From Terriglobia bacterium (GTDB lineage: Bacteria; Acidobacteriota; Terriglobia; Acidiferrales; UBA7541): a stretch of DNA of 64,000 nt. The position numbers were made by a program, and so were the translations under genes. Below the pieces are notes generated by a model. It was given only the letters and a program-made list of their open reading frames with translations, made no database searches and was not told the DNA's origin. This document shows, in pieces, positions 35,352 to 43,662 of the stretch (positions are counted from its first letter, which is position 1; each line of letters opens with the position of its first letter). The DNA lies in the NCBI GenBank assembly GCA_020073605.1, contig JAIQEW010000005.1, positions 1-64,000 of the forward strand. The letters are read 5' to 3'.

Positions 35352-36115
35352 CGGCCTTCCTCGAGGTATCGTCCAAGCGGGCACTCGCCGCAGATCGGTT
35401 CCTGTTTCCGGCAGAACTTCTTTCCCGTGCTCACGATCAGTCCGTGGAACTCGTTGAACCTCTTCACATCTCCGGGAAACTGGCTTTCGAACATCCAGCG
35501 GATTTCTTCGTACTTGGTCTTCTCGCTGGCCCATCCGTGGCGTGATAGAAGCCGCTTGGTGTATGCGTCCACGACGAAAACCCCATGATTGCCCGCGTAC
35601 AGCAGGATCGAATCGGCGGTTTCCGGCCCGACGCCGAAAACGCCGAGCAGCTTCTCGCGCAGCGCAATCGTGGGTGTCTCGAACATCCGCTTGAGCGAGC
35701 CTCCGTATTCGGACCGGACGAACGCGCAGGACGCTTTCAACTTTCGCGCCTTCTGACGGTAATAGCCGGATGAGCGGATCAGCGATTCAAGCCGTCGCAG
35801 AGGAACCTTTTCGATTGCCGGGAGCGAAAGGAGCTTCGCACTTCGGAGGTTCGCGATCGCTCGTTCGACGTTCGCCCAGGACGTGTTTTGAGTCAAAATC
35901 GCGCCGACAATTACTTCGAACTGCGTCCTCCCCGGCCACCAGTGCTGCGGCCCGAAGGCGGTAAATAGGGAATTGTAGTACTCGTCCAAAGGGGGACGGC
36001 GTTCGTCCGTCCCTTCCCTGAGATGGGTGCCGCGAGATGAGTGCACCAATGCGGTCCCGCGCGTCATAGGGGTTGGAGAAACAGCCCGAGAGGCGCTTTG
36101 CAGCGAAGATTTCAT
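35348..36115 (-). CDS. Endonuclease III-like HhH-GPD DNA glycosylase
   Basis: The protein of about 255 residues has a glycosylase core: G-A-I-L-T-Q-N-T-S-W near residue 70, the hairpin-helix-hairpin G-V-F-G-V-G-P-E-T-A-D-S with the catalytic Asp, and V-D-A-Y-T-K-R-L-L-S-R-H-G. The cluster loop has C-x6-C-x2-C but the protein ends without the fourth Cys of EndoIII. The L-T-Q-N-T-S-W motif also recalls the MagIII alkyl-base branch. It removes damaged bases. The start is uncertain: ATG 36115 is used, with 36148 and 36067 possible. Confidence 0.8.
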   Translation of the reverse strand: MKSSLQSASRAVSPTPMTRGTALVHSSRGTHLREGTDERRPPLDEYYNSLFTAFGPQHWWPGRTQFEVIVGAILTQNTSWANVERAIANLRSAKLLSLPAIEKVPLRRLESLIRSSGYYRQKARKLKASCAFVRSEYGGSLKRMFETPTIALREKLLGVFGVGPETADSILLYAGNHGVFVVDAYTKRLLSRHGWASEKTKYEEIRWMFESQFPGDVKRFNEFHGLIVSTGKKFCRKQEPICGECPLGRYLEEGR

Positions 36116-36216
36116 GGAAAAGCCACGATAAATGGGGCGCAGGCACAAGTCAAGGCAAGTGTTGCGCGGAAGCCACAGTATGTAGCATTTTGTGCGCGGC
36201 GCCGCTGAGGGTGTTT

Positions 36217-37335
36217 CTAGCCGTTCTTGCGTTCGAATTCCCGCATGAAGGCGACAAGCGCGTCGACAGCCTCAAGCCCTACCGCGTTGTAGAGCGATGC
36301 GCGCATCCCGCCGACCGAGCGGTGGCCTTTGACGCCAATCAGGCTCGCGGCTTCCGCTTCCTTGGCGAACTTCTTCTCGATGGCCTCGTCGCCGCCCGCT
36401 ACGCGAAAAACGACGTTCATCCGCGACCGCGAATCCCGTTCGACCGGGCACTTGTAATATCCGCTGGCATCGATGGCGTCGTAGAGCCGCTTCGCCTTGG
36501 CCTCGTTTCGCTTTTCCATGCCTGCGAGCCCGCCCTCGGATTCGATCCAATCGAGCACCAATCCGAGGACGTAAACGGCGAATGTCGGCGGCGTGTGATA
36601 GAGAGAGCGTTCCTTGATGTGCGTGCGATATTGAAGAATCTTGGCGATTTTCTCGTCGCCCCGCTCGGCGAGATCGCGCCGCACGATCACCACGGTCGCT
36701 CCCGAGGGACCCAGATTCTTCTGTGCGCCGGCGAAGATCATCCCAAACTGCCGGACATCCATGGGCCGCGAGGCAATGTCGGACGACATGTCCGCCACCA
36801 GCGGCACGCCCCCCGTGGACGGCAGTGCATTCCATTGGGTGCCTTCGATCGTGTTGTTCGTGCACATGTAGACGTAAGAAGCGTCCGGGGCGAGCGCGAT
36901 CTCGCCCTTCTGCGGAAGCCGCGCGAAATTCACGGATTCGGTGGAAGCGGCCAGCCTGTGCTGCGCCACCTTCTTTAGTTCCTCGATTGCTTTGGCGGTC
37001 CACGAGCCCGTGTGCAGCATGTCCACCGGCTTCCCGGGCTGATACAGGTTCATCGGCACCATCGCGAATTGCAGGCTGCCTCCGCCTTGCAGGAACAGGA
37101 CGGCGTAATCGTCCGGAATCGCGAGCAGGCGCCGCAGCCCTTGTTCGGCCTTGTCGTTGATGGCCTCGAATTCGGCCGAGCGGTGGCTCATCTCCATCAC
37201 GGACATACCCGTGCCGCGATAGTCGAGCATCTCTTCGCGGACACGTTCGAGAACGGAAAGAGGCAACGCGGCGGGACCCGCGTTGAAATTGAAGGCGCGC
37301 TTCGTATCGCGCGCAGGAATCGTCGATGGGTTCAC
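36217..37335 (-). CDS. serC: Phosphoserine aminotransferase
   Basis: The 372-residue PLP enzyme begins with F-N-F-N-A-G-P-A-A-L-P and continues G-M-S-V-M-E-M-S-H-R-S. The PLP lysine sits in G-A-Q-K-N-L-G-P-S-G, and R-S-V-G-G-M-R-A-S-L-Y-N-A lies near the end. These are diagnostic for SerC, which makes 3-phosphoserine for serine (and pyridoxine) synthesis. GTG 37335 is chosen for length and position before the F-N-F-N-A-G-P block. A much longer open frame upstream is only the antisense of the peroxiredoxin gene. Confidence 0.93.
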   Translation of the reverse strand: MNPSTIPARDTKRAFNFNAGPAALPLSVLERVREEMLDYRGTGMSVMEMSHRSAEFEAINDKAEQGLRRLLAIPDDYAVLFLQGGGSLQFAMVPMNLYQPGKPVDMLHTGSWTAKAIEELKKVAQHRLAASTESVNFARLPQKGEIALAPDASYVYMCTNNTIEGTQWNALPSTGGVPLVADMSSDIASRPMDVRQFGMIFAGAQKNLGPSGATVVIVRRDLAERGDEKIAKILQYRTHIKERSLYHTPPTFAVYVLGLVLDWIESEGGLAGMEKRNEAKAKRLYDAIDASGYYKCPVERDSRSRMNVVFRVAGGDEAIEKKFAKEAEAASLIGVKGHRSVGGMRASLYNAVGLEAVDALVAFMREFERKNG

Positions 37336-37479
37336 GATGAAAAGGGCCTCGATGTATGAATTTCGCCGCGCCCGGCGTATGGACTCCAGGGGCTTGCGGC
37401 TTTCAGAATAGCAGAAGTGCCGGATTCTTGGGAATGCGCGAGCGCCGCAGACGCGGGGATGAATTCTAGTGCGCCGGGC

Positions 37480-37508
37480 ATTATAGTTAGTGTACCGCCC
37501 GCTGTGGG
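37480..37508 (-). promoter_or_regulatory. Candidate -10 for serC
   Basis: A perfect TATAAT lies on the minus strand (37485-37480) in the serC/peroxiredoxin divergent region. The sequence 17 bp further upstream is a poor -35 (CCCACA). The -10 is about 145 bp from the start. Confidence 0.3.
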
Positions 37509-37539
37509 CGGGCCACCCGATTACGAGGAGAATCCAGAG

Positions 37540-38136
37540 ATGAAGATTTCGCGTACCGCAGCAGTTCGAACGATTCCATACCTGTTCCTTGCGCTGGCCG
37601 TGCTCGTCATGGCCCATCCCATGCTTCAGGCACCCGCGATTCATGCGGATGACCAGGCCGTTCCGGCGGTTGGCACCATGGCTCCTGACTTCACGCTCAA
37701 TTCGCAGGAGGGCACGGCGATCAGTCTCCACAGTTTTCGCGGCAAGTGGGTGGTGCTCTATTTCTACCCCAAGGATCAGACGCCCGGCTGCACGATTGAG
37801 GCGCACGCCTTCCAGCGCGACCTGGCGCAGTATGACCAGAAGAACGCCGTCGTGGTCGGTGTGAGCGTTGATACGGTCGAATCGCACAAAGAGTGGTGCG
37901 CAAAGGATTCCCTGACCTTCAAGCTCCTTGCCGACTCCAACAAGGAAGTCGTGGTGAAGTACGGCTCCACGATGACCATCCCTCAAGCGCCGCAGTTGGG
38001 GACGCTTGCCGCGCGGAATACGTTTCTGATCGACCCGAGCGGAAAGATCGTCAAGGAGTTCATCAAGGTCAATCCGACCGGGCACAGCGAAGAGGTTCTT
38101 GCCGCCCTTACGGAACTGCAAAAGGCCGCGAAGTAG
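37540..38136 (+). CDS. Exported thioredoxin-dependent peroxiredoxin (Bcp/PrxQ-like)
   Basis: The 198-residue protein has a signal peptide (residues 1 to about 34, ending I-H-A-D) and an AhpC/TSA fold with the Bcp motif Y-P-K-D-Q-T-P-G-C-T-I-E-A. The peroxidatic Cys is present. The resolving Cys usually five residues later is replaced by His, and another Cys is in K-E-W-C-A-K. It reduces peroxides, here outside the cytoplasm, which is unusual for Bcp. ATG 37540 is chosen because ACGAGGAG lies upstream and it opens the signal peptide. Confidence 0.87.
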   Translation: MKISRTAAVRTIPYLFLALAVLVMAHPMLQAPAIHADDQAVPAVGTMAPDFTLNSQEGTAISLHSFRGKWVVLYFYPKDQTPGCTIEAHAFQRDLAQYDQKNAVVVGVSVDTVESHKEWCAKDSLTFKLLADSNKEVVVKYGSTMTIPQAPQLGTLAARNTFLIDPSGKIVKEFIKVNPTGHSEEVLAALTELQKAAK

Positions 38137-38189
38137 CCTTGCAGGCGCGAGCCGTGGTATCAATGGGGCAGGCAGGTTTATTGTGAAGA

Positions 38190-38786
38190 GTGCCTGCCCC
38201 TGCTCCTGAACGGATTGCCACGGCCGTGACCCTAAGAGAACTGAGGCAGGACGAGTTCGAGCGGACCGCGATGCCGCACTCGCGGAGTCTGCTCCGCGTC
38301 GCCCGGCGGCTCGTGTCGGACGGAGCCGCAGCCGAGGACCTCGTCCAGGAGACGCTCCTGCGGGCGTGGCGCAGTTTCGATCAGTTTCAGACCGGAACCA
38401 ACGCGCGCGCGTGGCTTTTTCGGATCATGTTCAATGCTTTCTATGCCCAGGGAAGGCAAGCGCGATCTGCGCCTGTTGTGGTTTCGCTCGACGCGCCCGG
38501 CCACACTGCGGAGCCGGCTCGTCCGGCCACTCTTTCCCTGATCGATGCCGCCGAGGTAAACCGGGCATTCGGAGAATTGTCCGAGGAGCATCGGGCCGTC
38601 CTGCTGCTCGGGGTCGTTGAGGGTTTTACGTGCCAGGAGATGGCGGACGTTCTCGCGCTGCCGATGGGCACGGTGATGTCCCGGCTGAGCCGGGGGCGCC
38701 AGGCGTTGCGCGAGCGGCTCGCGAACGGCTCGGCCAAGGTCTACCGGAGCCATGCCGTAGCGGGAAGCACGCATAAGGAAGCATGA
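38190..38786 (+). CDS. ECF-type RNA polymerase sigma factor
   Basis: The 198-residue protein has region 2 (A-A-E-D-L-V-Q-E-T-L-L-R-A-W-R) and region 4 (L-S-E-E-H-R-A-V-L-L-L and E-M-A-D-V-L-A-L-P-M-G-T-V-M-S-R-L-S-R-G-R). It has no region 1 or 3. The start is GTG 38190; GTG 38226 is an alternative. It overlaps the next gene, a zinc-finger anti-sigma factor, by ATGA. This is the classic regulator-plus-anti-regulator pair. Confidence 0.92.
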   Translation: MPAPAPERIATAVTLRELRQDEFERTAMPHSRSLLRVARRLVSDGAAAEDLVQETLLRAWRSFDQFQTGTNARAWLFRIMFNAFYAQGRQARSAPVVVSLDAPGHTAEPARPATLSLIDAAEVNRAFGELSEEHRAVLLLGVVEGFTCQEMADVLALPMGTVMSRLSRGRQALRERLANGSAKVYRSHAVAGSTHKEA

Positions 38787-39583
38787 TGAATTGCAGCGAC
38801 ATCGCCGAACTCGCTCCACTGTACATCGCGGGGGAGCTTGACCCGCGGCGTGCGGCGGAGCTCGACGCCCATCTGAAGGCGTGTCCCGCATGCATGCGCG
38901 AATTGGAAGAGGAGGCGCGTCTGGATGCCCGCCTGCGCGAGGTCGTGCTCGCGGACAAGACCGACGCCTCTCGCGTGGATCGCCGCGTGCGGGAGTTGAT
39001 CGCGGCGCGGCCGGAGGCCGATGCGCCGGTGATCGCGCGATGGCCGATGCCCCGCCGATGGGTAATCGCCGGGATGGGAATCGCCGCAGCGCTCCTGCTG
39101 TCAGTGTTGGGCTATAGCCTCGTGCTTGGAACGAGCGTCGCACGCGTTTACGCGGATGCTGCCGCGGATCATAGGATGGAGGTCGTCGAGCGGCAGCCCA
39201 GGCCGGCGTGGCTCGTCGATCCTGCGCAGATTGCCGCGCTGGCCCAGCAACACGGAATTCCGGGCTCGGAAGTGCTCGCCCTTGCGTTGGAAGGTTATCA
39301 TCTCGATCGCGGGCGAGTGTGCGGGCTCGACAATCGGGCGTTCCTCCACCTCGTGTACTCGAACGGGACGAAGGAATTCTCCGTCTACCTGCGGCTGCGC
39401 GATGCCGGGCGCCTGCCGGGAGCGGTCCGCGAAGTAGTTAACGGCAAGCCTCTTCGCATCTGCGACCTGGGCAGCGAGCATATCGCATCGTTCGAAACCA
39501 CTCGCGTGACGGCTCTGGTGGTCGCCGACGATTCCGCGGACGACGCCCTGCACTTCGCGCGCATGGCCGCCGCTGCGCTCTGA
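38783..39583 (+). CDS. Membrane anti-sigma factor with zinc finger
   Basis: The 266-residue protein has an N-terminal anti-sigma zinc-binding motif (H-L-K-A-C-P-A-C, residues about 31-38), one membrane helix near residues 92-115, and an extracytoplasmic domain of about 150 residues. It would hold the upstream ECF sigma factor at the membrane and release it on a signal. The sensor part is not recognisable. The start overlaps the sigma gene stop (ATGA). Confidence 0.85.
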   Translation: MMNCSDIAELAPLYIAGELDPRRAAELDAHLKACPACMRELEEEARLDARLREVVLADKTDASRVDRRVRELIAARPEADAPVIARWPMPRRWVIAGMGIAAALLLSVLGYSLVLGTSVARVYADAAADHRMEVVERQPRPAWLVDPAQIAALAQQHGIPGSEVLALALEGYHLDRGRVCGLDNRAFLHLVYSNGTKEFSVYLRLRDAGRLPGAVREVVNGKPLRICDLGSEHIASFETTRVTALVVADDSADDALHFARMAAAAL

Positions 39584-39616
39584 GAAAAATCCTTCAATTC
39601 CGTCGCACTCCCTGCC

Positions 39617-39645
39617 TTGAACTTTTCGCATCCAACCGTTAGACT
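39617..39645 (+). promoter_or_regulatory. Candidate sigma-70 promoter for the DUF507 genes
   Basis: TTGAAC (39617-39622) and TAGACT (39640-39645) are separated by exactly 17 bp. They stand 36 bp before the ATG of the first DUF507 gene, with a clear gap after the anti-sigma stop. Confidence 0.45.
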
Positions 39646-39680
39646 GAATTGTTAGCTATTGCAGCGCGGAGCCAGGTGAA

Positions 39681-39962
39681 ATGCTTCTCTCTCGGGACTT
39701 TGTCGGCCATATGGCAAAAGAAGTGGTCAAGCGCCTCGTGGCCGCCAAGATGATTGAAACGAAGGACGCCGAAAATCTGGCGCAGCAGGTCCGCCAGGTG
39801 ATGGCCGACGAAGTGACGGTCGAAGACAGGCTGAATGAGGAAGCCCGCGAAATCCTGAGCAAGTATTCCGAGGAAATGCGCCGCACCGGAGCTTCCTACC
39901 AGGAAATGTACAAGAAAGTGAAAAGCCAGCTCGCCCGCGAAAGGAAGCTCATCCTTCGATGA
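39681..39962 (+). CDS. DUF507 family protein (first of a pair)
   Basis: The 93-residue helical, charged protein has the DUF507 shape: M-L-L-S-R-D-F at the start, a V-V-K-R-L segment, and R-E-I-L-S-K-Y with Y-K-K-V-K-S-Q-L-A in the second half. DUF507 proteins occur mainly in Acidobacteriota, Deltaproteobacteria and Aquificae; the function is unknown. The second copy follows 13 bp later in the same direction. Confidence 0.85.
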   Translation: MLLSRDFVGHMAKEVVKRLVAAKMIETKDAENLAQQVRQVMADEVTVEDRLNEEAREILSKYSEEMRRTGASYQEMYKKVKSQLARERKLILR

Positions 39963-39975
39963 GAAGGACTCTGAC

Positions 39976-40269
39976 ATGCGACTGAGCCGCGAAAAGACGG
40001 TCCGGCTTTCTCACCGCATCATCGACTTCCTCGTTTCCAGCCCCAACGTGGATTTCGTCGAAGACCGGGACACCATCCGAACCGAAATCGTCAACATTCT
40101 CACGTCGCTGCTGAAGCTTGAGGAGCAGGTGGACACGGAAGCGCGGGCCAAGATCGGCACGCAGAAGAAAGAAATCCTCGAAGGCAGCGAGGAGTGGGAC
40201 ATCCTCTACCGCAAGTATTACGCCGAGGGGCTCAAGCGCCTCGGCGTCGCCGAGATTCACGCGCACTAG
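39976..40269 (+). CDS. DUF507 family protein (second of a pair)
   Basis: The 97-residue protein begins M-R-L-S-R-E-K, like the upstream copy, and matches DUF507 in the middle (I-L-T-S-L-L-K-L-E-E-Q-V-D-x-E-A-R) and end (W-D-I-L-Y-R-K-Y-Y-A-E-G-L-K-R-L-G). The two copies share the layout but differ clearly in sequence, suggesting a heteromeric pair. Confidence 0.87.
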   Translation: MRLSREKTVRLSHRIIDFLVSSPNVDFVEDRDTIRTEIVNILTSLLKLEEQVDTEARAKIGTQKKEILEGSEEWDILYRKYYAEGLKRLGVAEIHAH

Positions 40270-40307
40270 CCGGCCGTTCGAGCCGGTTTCGATCACCCGC
40301 AAAAACT

Positions 40308-40340
40308 AAGGGCGCCCGCTTTCGTGCTGGGCGCCCTTTA
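40308..40340 (+). terminator. Rho-independent terminator
   Basis: AAGGGCGCCC (40308-40317) and GGGCGCCCTT (40329-40338) form a perfect 10-bp stem around an 11-base loop, followed by TTTAACTTTT. It ends the DUF507 pair and may also act on the convergent M48 gene. Confidence 0.85.
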
Positions 40341-40373
40341 ACTTTTCACAAGCCGATGATGATCGGCTTACCC

Positions 40374-41585
40374 TTAGGGCTGTTGATCGTCCGGACGCCG
40401 TTTCAGTGTCGGCCGGTCGCCGTCGTCGGACGAGGTCTGATCGGTTCCCGAAGTGGATGTCCCGCCGCCGGATGTCGTGTCGCCGCCTGACTTGGTGTCC
40501 CCGCCCTTATTCTGCGCGGTGCGCTTGCGAAGCGTAGGCTTATTCGGCGAGTCCTTCACCTTCATGTTGGCTTCGATCATCTGCAAGCGTTCCTTCACGG
40601 TGTCGAATTCGGAGGTCGAAACGATGTACTGCTCGCGGGCCGGGAGAATCGTGGCGATTTCCTTCTGCACGGCCTCGATGCGGTCCGGCGTCGGCGGGTG
40701 CGTCGAGAAGACCTTGGGGATCGTTCCCGGCTGCTTCTTTTCCTCCGTCTGGACTTTCTCGAAGAATGAGACAAATGAATTCGGGTCGTAGCCGGCCTTG
40801 TACATGTACTGCAAGCCGAGATAATCGGCTTCGCGTTCAGCGTCGCGCGAGAATTTGAGGAATGTGAGCGGAATGGCGAAATTCATGCCCTGGTACATCG
40901 CGTATCCAGCCCAGCTGTAGGGGATGAAAATCATCGCCGGGATCGAGGCGAGGTTGATGAGTTCTCCCTTGGTCGCCTGTTTCGTGCCGTGCCGTGCGCA
41001 CACGTGGGCGATTTCGTGGGCCATCACGCCCGCAAGCTCCGATTCCTCGTCGGCGTGCAGGATGAGGCCGCTGTTGACGTAGAAGAAGCCGCCGGGCAGG
41101 GCGAAGGCGTTCACCACGTCCGAGTCGATCACCTTGATCGTGAAAGGCACGCGCGCGTCGGAATTGCGCACCAGATTCTGCCCCACGCGGTTGACGTATT
41201 CGTTTACAACCGGATCGTTGATGAACTTGGCGGTCTTTTCCACTTCCTGCGCGAGCTGCTTGCCCAGCCCGATCTCGCGCTCGATCGAATAGAAGTCGAG
41301 TCCGTTGCCCACGCCGCGATTGCCGATCGCATTCACGTCGGCCTTGCTGCCGGCCTTGATATTGGGATTGTCCTGCTGCGGGATGGGCTGATCGGCGGCC
41401 GGCTTCTGGGCTGCCGCTGGCTGCTGCGCGTTCTCTGGTTGCTGCGCTGGGGCCGGTTGCTGTTGCGGCGCCTGCTGCTGGGGCGGCTGCGGCTGTTGGC
41501 CCTGCGGCGCGGCGACGGTCGGAAGCGTCACGAGCGAAGCCACCAGGAGCGTCGCCATCCATCGGGCTGCAAATGATCTCTTCAT
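40374..41585 (-). CDS. M48 family metalloprotease, exported
   Basis: The 403-residue protein has a signal peptide (M-K-R-S-F-A-A-R-W-M...V-A-A) and then a Gln/Pro-rich linker (residues about 28-75). The M48 catalytic domain has H-E-I-A-H-V-C-A-R-H-G near residue 195 and a Glu ligand in S-R-D-A-E-R-E-A-D further on. The C-terminal tail is Thr/Ser/Gly-rich. The family (BepA/YfgC-like) acts in envelope protein quality control. ATG 41585 has GGAGG directly upstream. Confidence 0.88.
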   Translation of the reverse strand: MKRSFAARWMATLLVASLVTLPTVAAPQGQQPQPPQQQAPQQQPAPAQQPENAQQPAAAQKPAADQPIPQQDNPNIKAGSKADVNAIGNRGVGNGLDFYSIEREIGLGKQLAQEVEKTAKFINDPVVNEYVNRVGQNLVRNSDARVPFTIKVIDSDVVNAFALPGGFFYVNSGLILHADEESELAGVMAHEIAHVCARHGTKQATKGELINLASIPAMIFIPYSWAGYAMYQGMNFAIPLTFLKFSRDAEREADYLGLQYMYKAGYDPNSFVSFFEKVQTEEKKQPGTIPKVFSTHPPTPDRIEAVQKEIATILPAREQYIVSTSEFDTVKERLQMIEANMKVKDSPNKPTLRKRTAQNKGGDTKSGGDTTSGGGTSTSGTDQTSSDDGDRPTLKRRPDDQQP

Positions 41586-42155
41586 AGCTGCCTCCAAACC
41601 GGATCCGCAGGCATTATACACCCCAACGCATGCGAGCCCCTTCTTAGCGTTCGATGACGGGAACCCGGGAATAGTTTCCTTCTTGTTTGCCGAAATTGCT
41701 CTCTCGCCTCCTCCGAAAAGTGTGTCGAGTAAGATGTGTCACTTTTCTTTGTTTTCAGCGAGTTAGACGTCGCATTACTCGGCAGGGTGTGTCGATTCTT
41801 TTTGACGCGTGAATCGCCTGCCCGCCGGAGTCCGGAGGACGAAGGAGGGTGATTGGTGACTCGTGCAGAGAAAGGCCGTAGCCGCGCGGACGTGGAACGG
41901 CGCGCCAACGGCGCGCGCCAAGGGACCCCGCGCCCCGCTGACGCGTTCGGGAGCTCTCCAACTTCCTGCCGAACTCGGTCTCTTGGACCATGGCTCCACG
42001 CTAGCAGAGGGGAAGCGGCTGTCAAGCGTGCGTTCCTGTGGACTGTCTGGATGTCTGAAGTGAGTTCGAAGAGTCAGTGGATCCAAAAGCCCCACCCTCA
42101 CAAAACGAGGATGGGCCACCCGAAAAATCAAAGGCTAAAGACTTGATCACCCGCC
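41586..42155. other. Long non-coding stretch upstream of the M48 gene
   Basis: About 570 bp with no convincing gene. A perfect minus-strand TATAAT (41618-41613), 28 bp before the M48 ATG, is its probable -10. The GC-rich half around 41900-41935 holds repeated GGCGCGC palindromes. A copy of the short motif GGGCCACCCG is at 42113. Confidence 0.5.
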
Positions 42156-42614
42156 TTAGCAAACGAGAGCTTTCCGGTCTTCCTCGACCATCCTGTTCTT
42201 ACGTCCAGCATAGTGATCCAGGAGTCGGGCTTCCACGTGCTCTGGTTCCCAAACTGCCGCACGCTCCAACCCGATGCACTCCTGCCGCGTTGCGCGCCTG
42301 ATCCGACCGTTTTCATAAATGCTGAAGCTATTCTTGTCTAGTGGATCTTGGATGAACGTTGAGGGACGACGGAGTCGCCCATCTAGAGGAACATAACCGG
42401 CAACGGGCCAACGTCCGGTTCTGATGGCATGATGCATCACCGCCACGTAAAACAATACCGGTCGTTCAACAATTCGCTCGATTTCCAACTCTTCCGTGCC
42501 GCGAGAATCGTAGAGTGCAAATGAAGCCTCTGGAAGAACGCGTGCATATGTGTGCGTTCCGTCGCCCAGAGGAACCTTCACAATGTCCCCCACTCTTCGT
42601 CGCTTGGATTTCAT
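42156..42614 (-). CDS. Immunity protein 26 (Imm26) family protein
   Basis: The 152-residue product has the Imm26 start (R-R-V-G-D-I-V-K-V-P-L-G-D-G-T-H-T-Y-A-R-V-L), a central beta region with R-P-V-L-F-Y-V-A-V-M, and a C-terminal R-R-A-T-R-Q-E-C-I-G-L-E-R-A-A-V-W-E-P-E-H-V-E. Imm26 proteins are predicted antidotes to polymorphic or contact-dependent toxins. No toxin gene lies next to it, so it may be an orphan defence gene against neighbours. Confidence 0.75.
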   Translation of the reverse strand: MKSKRRRVGDIVKVPLGDGTHTYARVLPEASFALYDSRGTEELEIERIVERPVLFYVAVMHHAIRTGRWPVAGYVPLDGRLRRPSTFIQDPLDKNSFSIYENGRIRRATRQECIGLERAAVWEPEHVEARLLDHYAGRKNRMVEEDRKALVC

Positions 42615-42723
42615 GCTTGTTGCATCGCCGATACGGTCATCGTTGCACAGAACAGCCCTTCACGAAAGCGCGCCGCCCGAAAGATCAGAGGCCAAAGCCT
42701 GGGCCACCCGCCAAAGCAAGACG

Positions 42724-42743
42724 CACAGACAGAAGTGTCTGTG
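42724..42743. repeat. Perfect hairpin downstream of ccmD
   Basis: CACAGACA-GAAG-TGTCTGTG forms a perfect 8-bp stem with a 4-base loop, 45 bp beyond the ccmD stop on the minus strand. It could end the ccm operon, but there is no T-tract on either side. Confidence 0.5.
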
Positions 42744-42787
42744 CCACAAAGGCAACAGTCGGGTTCATTCGACAATGGCGAGACGAA

Positions 42788-42928
42788 TCAGCCCTCGCGG
42801 AGCTGCTGCTTGAGGCGGTCGACGTCCTCGCGGAGGCGGGCGACGCGGCTTGCGACGGACAACTCGTACACGAAGAAGACGGCCCAGACGGCCATCCATG
42901 CGGTCAGCAGGAAATGGAAATTGCTCAT
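42788..42928 (-). CDS. ccmD: CcmD-like small membrane protein
   Basis: The 46-residue product has one membrane helix (F-L-L-T-A-W-M-A-V-W-A-V-F-F-V-Y) followed by a charged, probably coiled tail (R-V-A-R-L-R-E-D-V-D-R-L-K-Q-Q-L). CcmD stabilises CcmC and helps release holo-CcmE. Its ATG overlaps the ccmC stop by ATGA, which makes it the last gene of the operon. Confidence 0.82.
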   Translation of the reverse strand: MSNFHFLLTAWMAVWAVFFVYELSVASRVARLREDVDRLKQQLREG

Positions 42929-43662
42929 AGCGCACCTTTCGTGACTGCGGAATTTGGATTGGCCGCGCGGGCGTCGGCGGCCAGGCGAAGCTCATCGAGC
43001 TCGTGGCGCAGGCGCTCAAGGCGGTAGCGGTCGATCAAAACGAGAATCATCACGCCCATCACGGCGACCATGCAGACCAGCAGGACCTTCCCCATGGTGG
43101 GATCGAGGCCTGAATTCTGGCCGCCGAGAATCACGGGCGACGGGTGCTGGGTCCGCCAGAGGCGGTTCGAGAAGTACACCAGCGGCGCATCGAGGAAAGC
43201 GAAGATTCCAAACACCGCGGAAAGAGATGCGCGGCGCTGCGGCTCCTCGATCAGCCCGCGCAGAAGCAGATACGAGATGTAGAGCAGCCAGAGGATGAAC
43301 GCGGTGGTCAGGCGCGCGTCCCACGTCCACCAGATGCCCCACGCGGGACGGCCCCAGAGCACGCCGGTGATGAGTCCGGCGGTGCAACTGACGACGCCCA
43401 CTTCCACGGAGGCCACGCCCAGCCAGTCCCATTTGGGATTGCGTGTCACGAGCCAGGCGACGTTCGCCAGGAAAGCGAGCGACAGAGCCGAGAACATGGC
43501 CATCCAGCTCGAAAGGTGAAAGTAGAAGACGCGCTGGATCTGGTGCATGGTGCTCTCGTCGGGCGCGATGAAGAGCGCCGCGTAGCCCGCGAAGAACATC
43601 AGCGCGGCGATCAGGACCGTGATGGGAATGCGCGTTTTCATTCGATGGGCTCCCCCGCTCAT
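42925..43662 (-). CDS. ccmC: Haem export/handling protein CcmC
   Basis: The 245-residue protein has six membrane segments and the haem-handling Trp-rich motif W-G-R-P-A-W-G-I-W-W-T-W-D near residue 105. Its His ligands lie in M-H-Q-I-Q-R-V-F-Y-F-H and T-Q-H-P. CcmC loads haem onto CcmE. The start ATG 43662 overlaps ccmB (ATGA); ATG 43641 with GGGGGAG upstream is an alternative. Confidence 0.92.
   Translation of the reverse strand: MSGGAHRMKTRIPITVLIAALMFFAGYAALFIAPDESTMHQIQRVFYFHLSSWMAMFSALSLAFLANVAWLVTRNPKWDWLGVASVEVGVVSCTAGLITGVLWGRPAWGIWWTWDARLTTAFILWLLYISYLLLRGLIEEPQRRASLSAVFGIFAFLDAPLVYFSNRLWRTQHPSPVILGGQNSGLDPTMGKVLLVCMVAVMGVMILVLIDRYRLERLRHELDELRLAADARAANPNSAVTKGAL

Noticed and set aside
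37336..38163. Possible 648-residue N-terminally extended SerC
   Set aside because: The extra N-terminal part is antisense to the peroxiredoxin gene. SerC homology begins near GTG 37335.
41622..42131. Several 60-150 codon frames upstream of the M48 gene
   Set aside because: They overlap one another on both strands, lack ribosome sites and have no recognisable motifs.
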